Assembly: GCA_964477345.1 (NCBI GenBank)
Contig: CAYZDL010000008.1
Coordinates: 1 to 62,946 of the forward strand
DNA: 62,946 nt
Reading direction: 5' to 3'
DNA from: JAJZEO01 sp964477345
Lineage (GTDB): Bacteria; Chlamydiota; Chlamydiia; Chlamydiales; 2-12-FULL-49-11
Below are positions 62,404 through 62,946 of this stretch, in pieces. Below the pieces are notes generated by a model. It searched no databases and had not been told where the DNA came from. It was given only the letters and a program-made list of their open reading frames with translations. The position numbers were made by a program, and so were the translations under genes. The first letter of the stretch is position 1. The number at the start of each line of letters is the position of its first letter.

Positions 62404-62946
62404 ATATCTCTAAACCTTTTATCATAAGACCGGTATTTACAACCCTTACGATGATCGCTTTGATTACATTCGGCCTCATTTCGTATAATCGCCTCCCTGT
62501 CTCAAGTTTGCCCCAAATTGCTTTTCCAGTCATCCAAGTCACCACAAATTATCCTGGAGCCAGCCCCGACCAAATTGCAAGGTTGATCTCGTCCCCTCTT
62601 GAAAGACAGTTTATGTTAATGCAGGGGATACAATATGTCTCCTCTTCTAATACTTATGAGACTTCAACGATTGTTCTTCAGTTTCACCTTGAAATCGACA
62701 TCAACATTGCCGCACAGGAAACCGAGCAAGCGATTCAAAAAGCGTTGGCCCAACTTCCCAAAGACCTTCCTCAAAATCCCACTTACGTTAAATACAACCC
62801 TTCGGACACTCCGATCTACTATTTAGTCGTCTACTCCCCCATCATCGCCCCTTCAAAAATCTACGAATATGGATATAGCTTTTTAGGACAGCAGATTGGC
62901 ACTGTCGATGGAGTCGCAGACATTCAGGTTTATGGATCCCCCTATG
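62400..62946 (+). CDS. RND-family inner-membrane pump (AcrB/MdtB-like), 5' part only
   Basis: ATG at 62400 overlaps the adaptor stop; 182 codons are present before the window ends, of about 1030 expected. The opening SKPFIIRPVFTTLTMIAL and LPVSSLPQIAFPVIQVTTNY with PGASPDQI is diagnostic of the hydrophobe/amphiphile efflux RND pumps. With the two upstream genes it completes a tripartite drug-type efflux system. Confidence 0.95.
   Translation, partial: MNISKPFIIRPVFTTLTMIALITFGLISYNRLPVSSLPQIAFPVIQVTTNYPGASPDQIARLISSPLERQFMLMQGIQYVSSSNTYETSTIVLQFHLEIDINIAAQETEQAIQKALAQLPKDLPQNPTYVKYNPSDTPIYYLVVYSPIIAPSKIYEYGYSFLGQQIGTVDGVADIQVYGSPY

Overview
The window reads as a chromosomal scaffold from a chlamydia-related bacterium (phylum Chlamydiae, probably one of the environmental Parachlamydiales families such as Simkaniaceae, Rhabdochlamydiaceae or Waddliaceae). 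This is inferred from several things together: leuS followed directly by the KDO transferase waaA, a dsbB/DsbA-like pair, a dicarboxylate translocator, a SET-domain methyltransferase, an ATP/ADP-translocase-related carrier, and at least six proteins built like chlamydial inclusion-membrane (Inc) proteins, with paired hydrophobic segments, coiled coils and unfamiliar C-termini. Base composition is AT-rich, genes are tightly packed, and TTG or GTG starts are common. Two runs of ten N show a scaffolded draft assembly.

Layout. 1-4336: a TMEM14-like fragment at the edge and a 1245-residue Inc-like protein carrying a possible CX5R phosphatase loop. 4320-12395 (minus): adk, glpD, glpK, a tandem PspC protein, an RluA-type pseudouridine synthase, dsbB and its DsbA-like partner, an RDD membrane protein, mnmA. 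12508-31278: an Inc-like protein, a GH63/MGH1-type glycosidase, an alpha/beta hydrolase, aroE, a duplicated four-helix membrane protein, a DASS carrier, the SET protein, an aconitase, a helical unknown, an SLC12-like carrier, leuS and waaA. 31317-31484: two tRNAs with CAT anticodon. 31458-34279: a 2.8-kb integrative element inserted in the 3' end of the second tRNA, with a 35-bp direct repeat, a tyrosine recombinase and small cargo genes. 34280-39692: an accessory stretch with PhnA, a poly-Ser/Cys repeat peptide divergent from an APH-like kinase, two GNATs, CsaA, a BPL_N protein, a broken threonine aldolase and a small acidic protein. 39752-48416: one long co-directional run holding an ABC exporter (permease, ATPase, fusion protein, outer-membrane factor) with an HD hydrolase and a nonsense-split carrier inserted, ending in malic enzyme. 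48413-59820: tpx, TSUP, pentapeptide, YvlD-like and lipoprotein genes, a bleomycin-hydrolase-type peptidase, three more Inc-like proteins (one with an OGFr-like domain, one with a J-domain HPD motif) and a GDPD. 59856-62946: a TolC / adaptor / RND pump operon cut by the window end.

How the genes may work together. GDPD, GlpK and GlpD would give a route from glycerophosphodiesters or glycerol to dihydroxyacetone phosphate. The dicarboxylate carrier, aconitase and malic enzyme serve a partial or complete TCA cycle fed from the host. The Inc-like proteins are candidates for host-facing effectors. The most unusual unit is the poly-Ser/Cys peptide beside a small-molecule-kinase-fold protein (35218-36663), which has the parts of an unrecognised peptide-modification system; that function is inference only. 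All family calls come from reading motifs by eye, with no database search.
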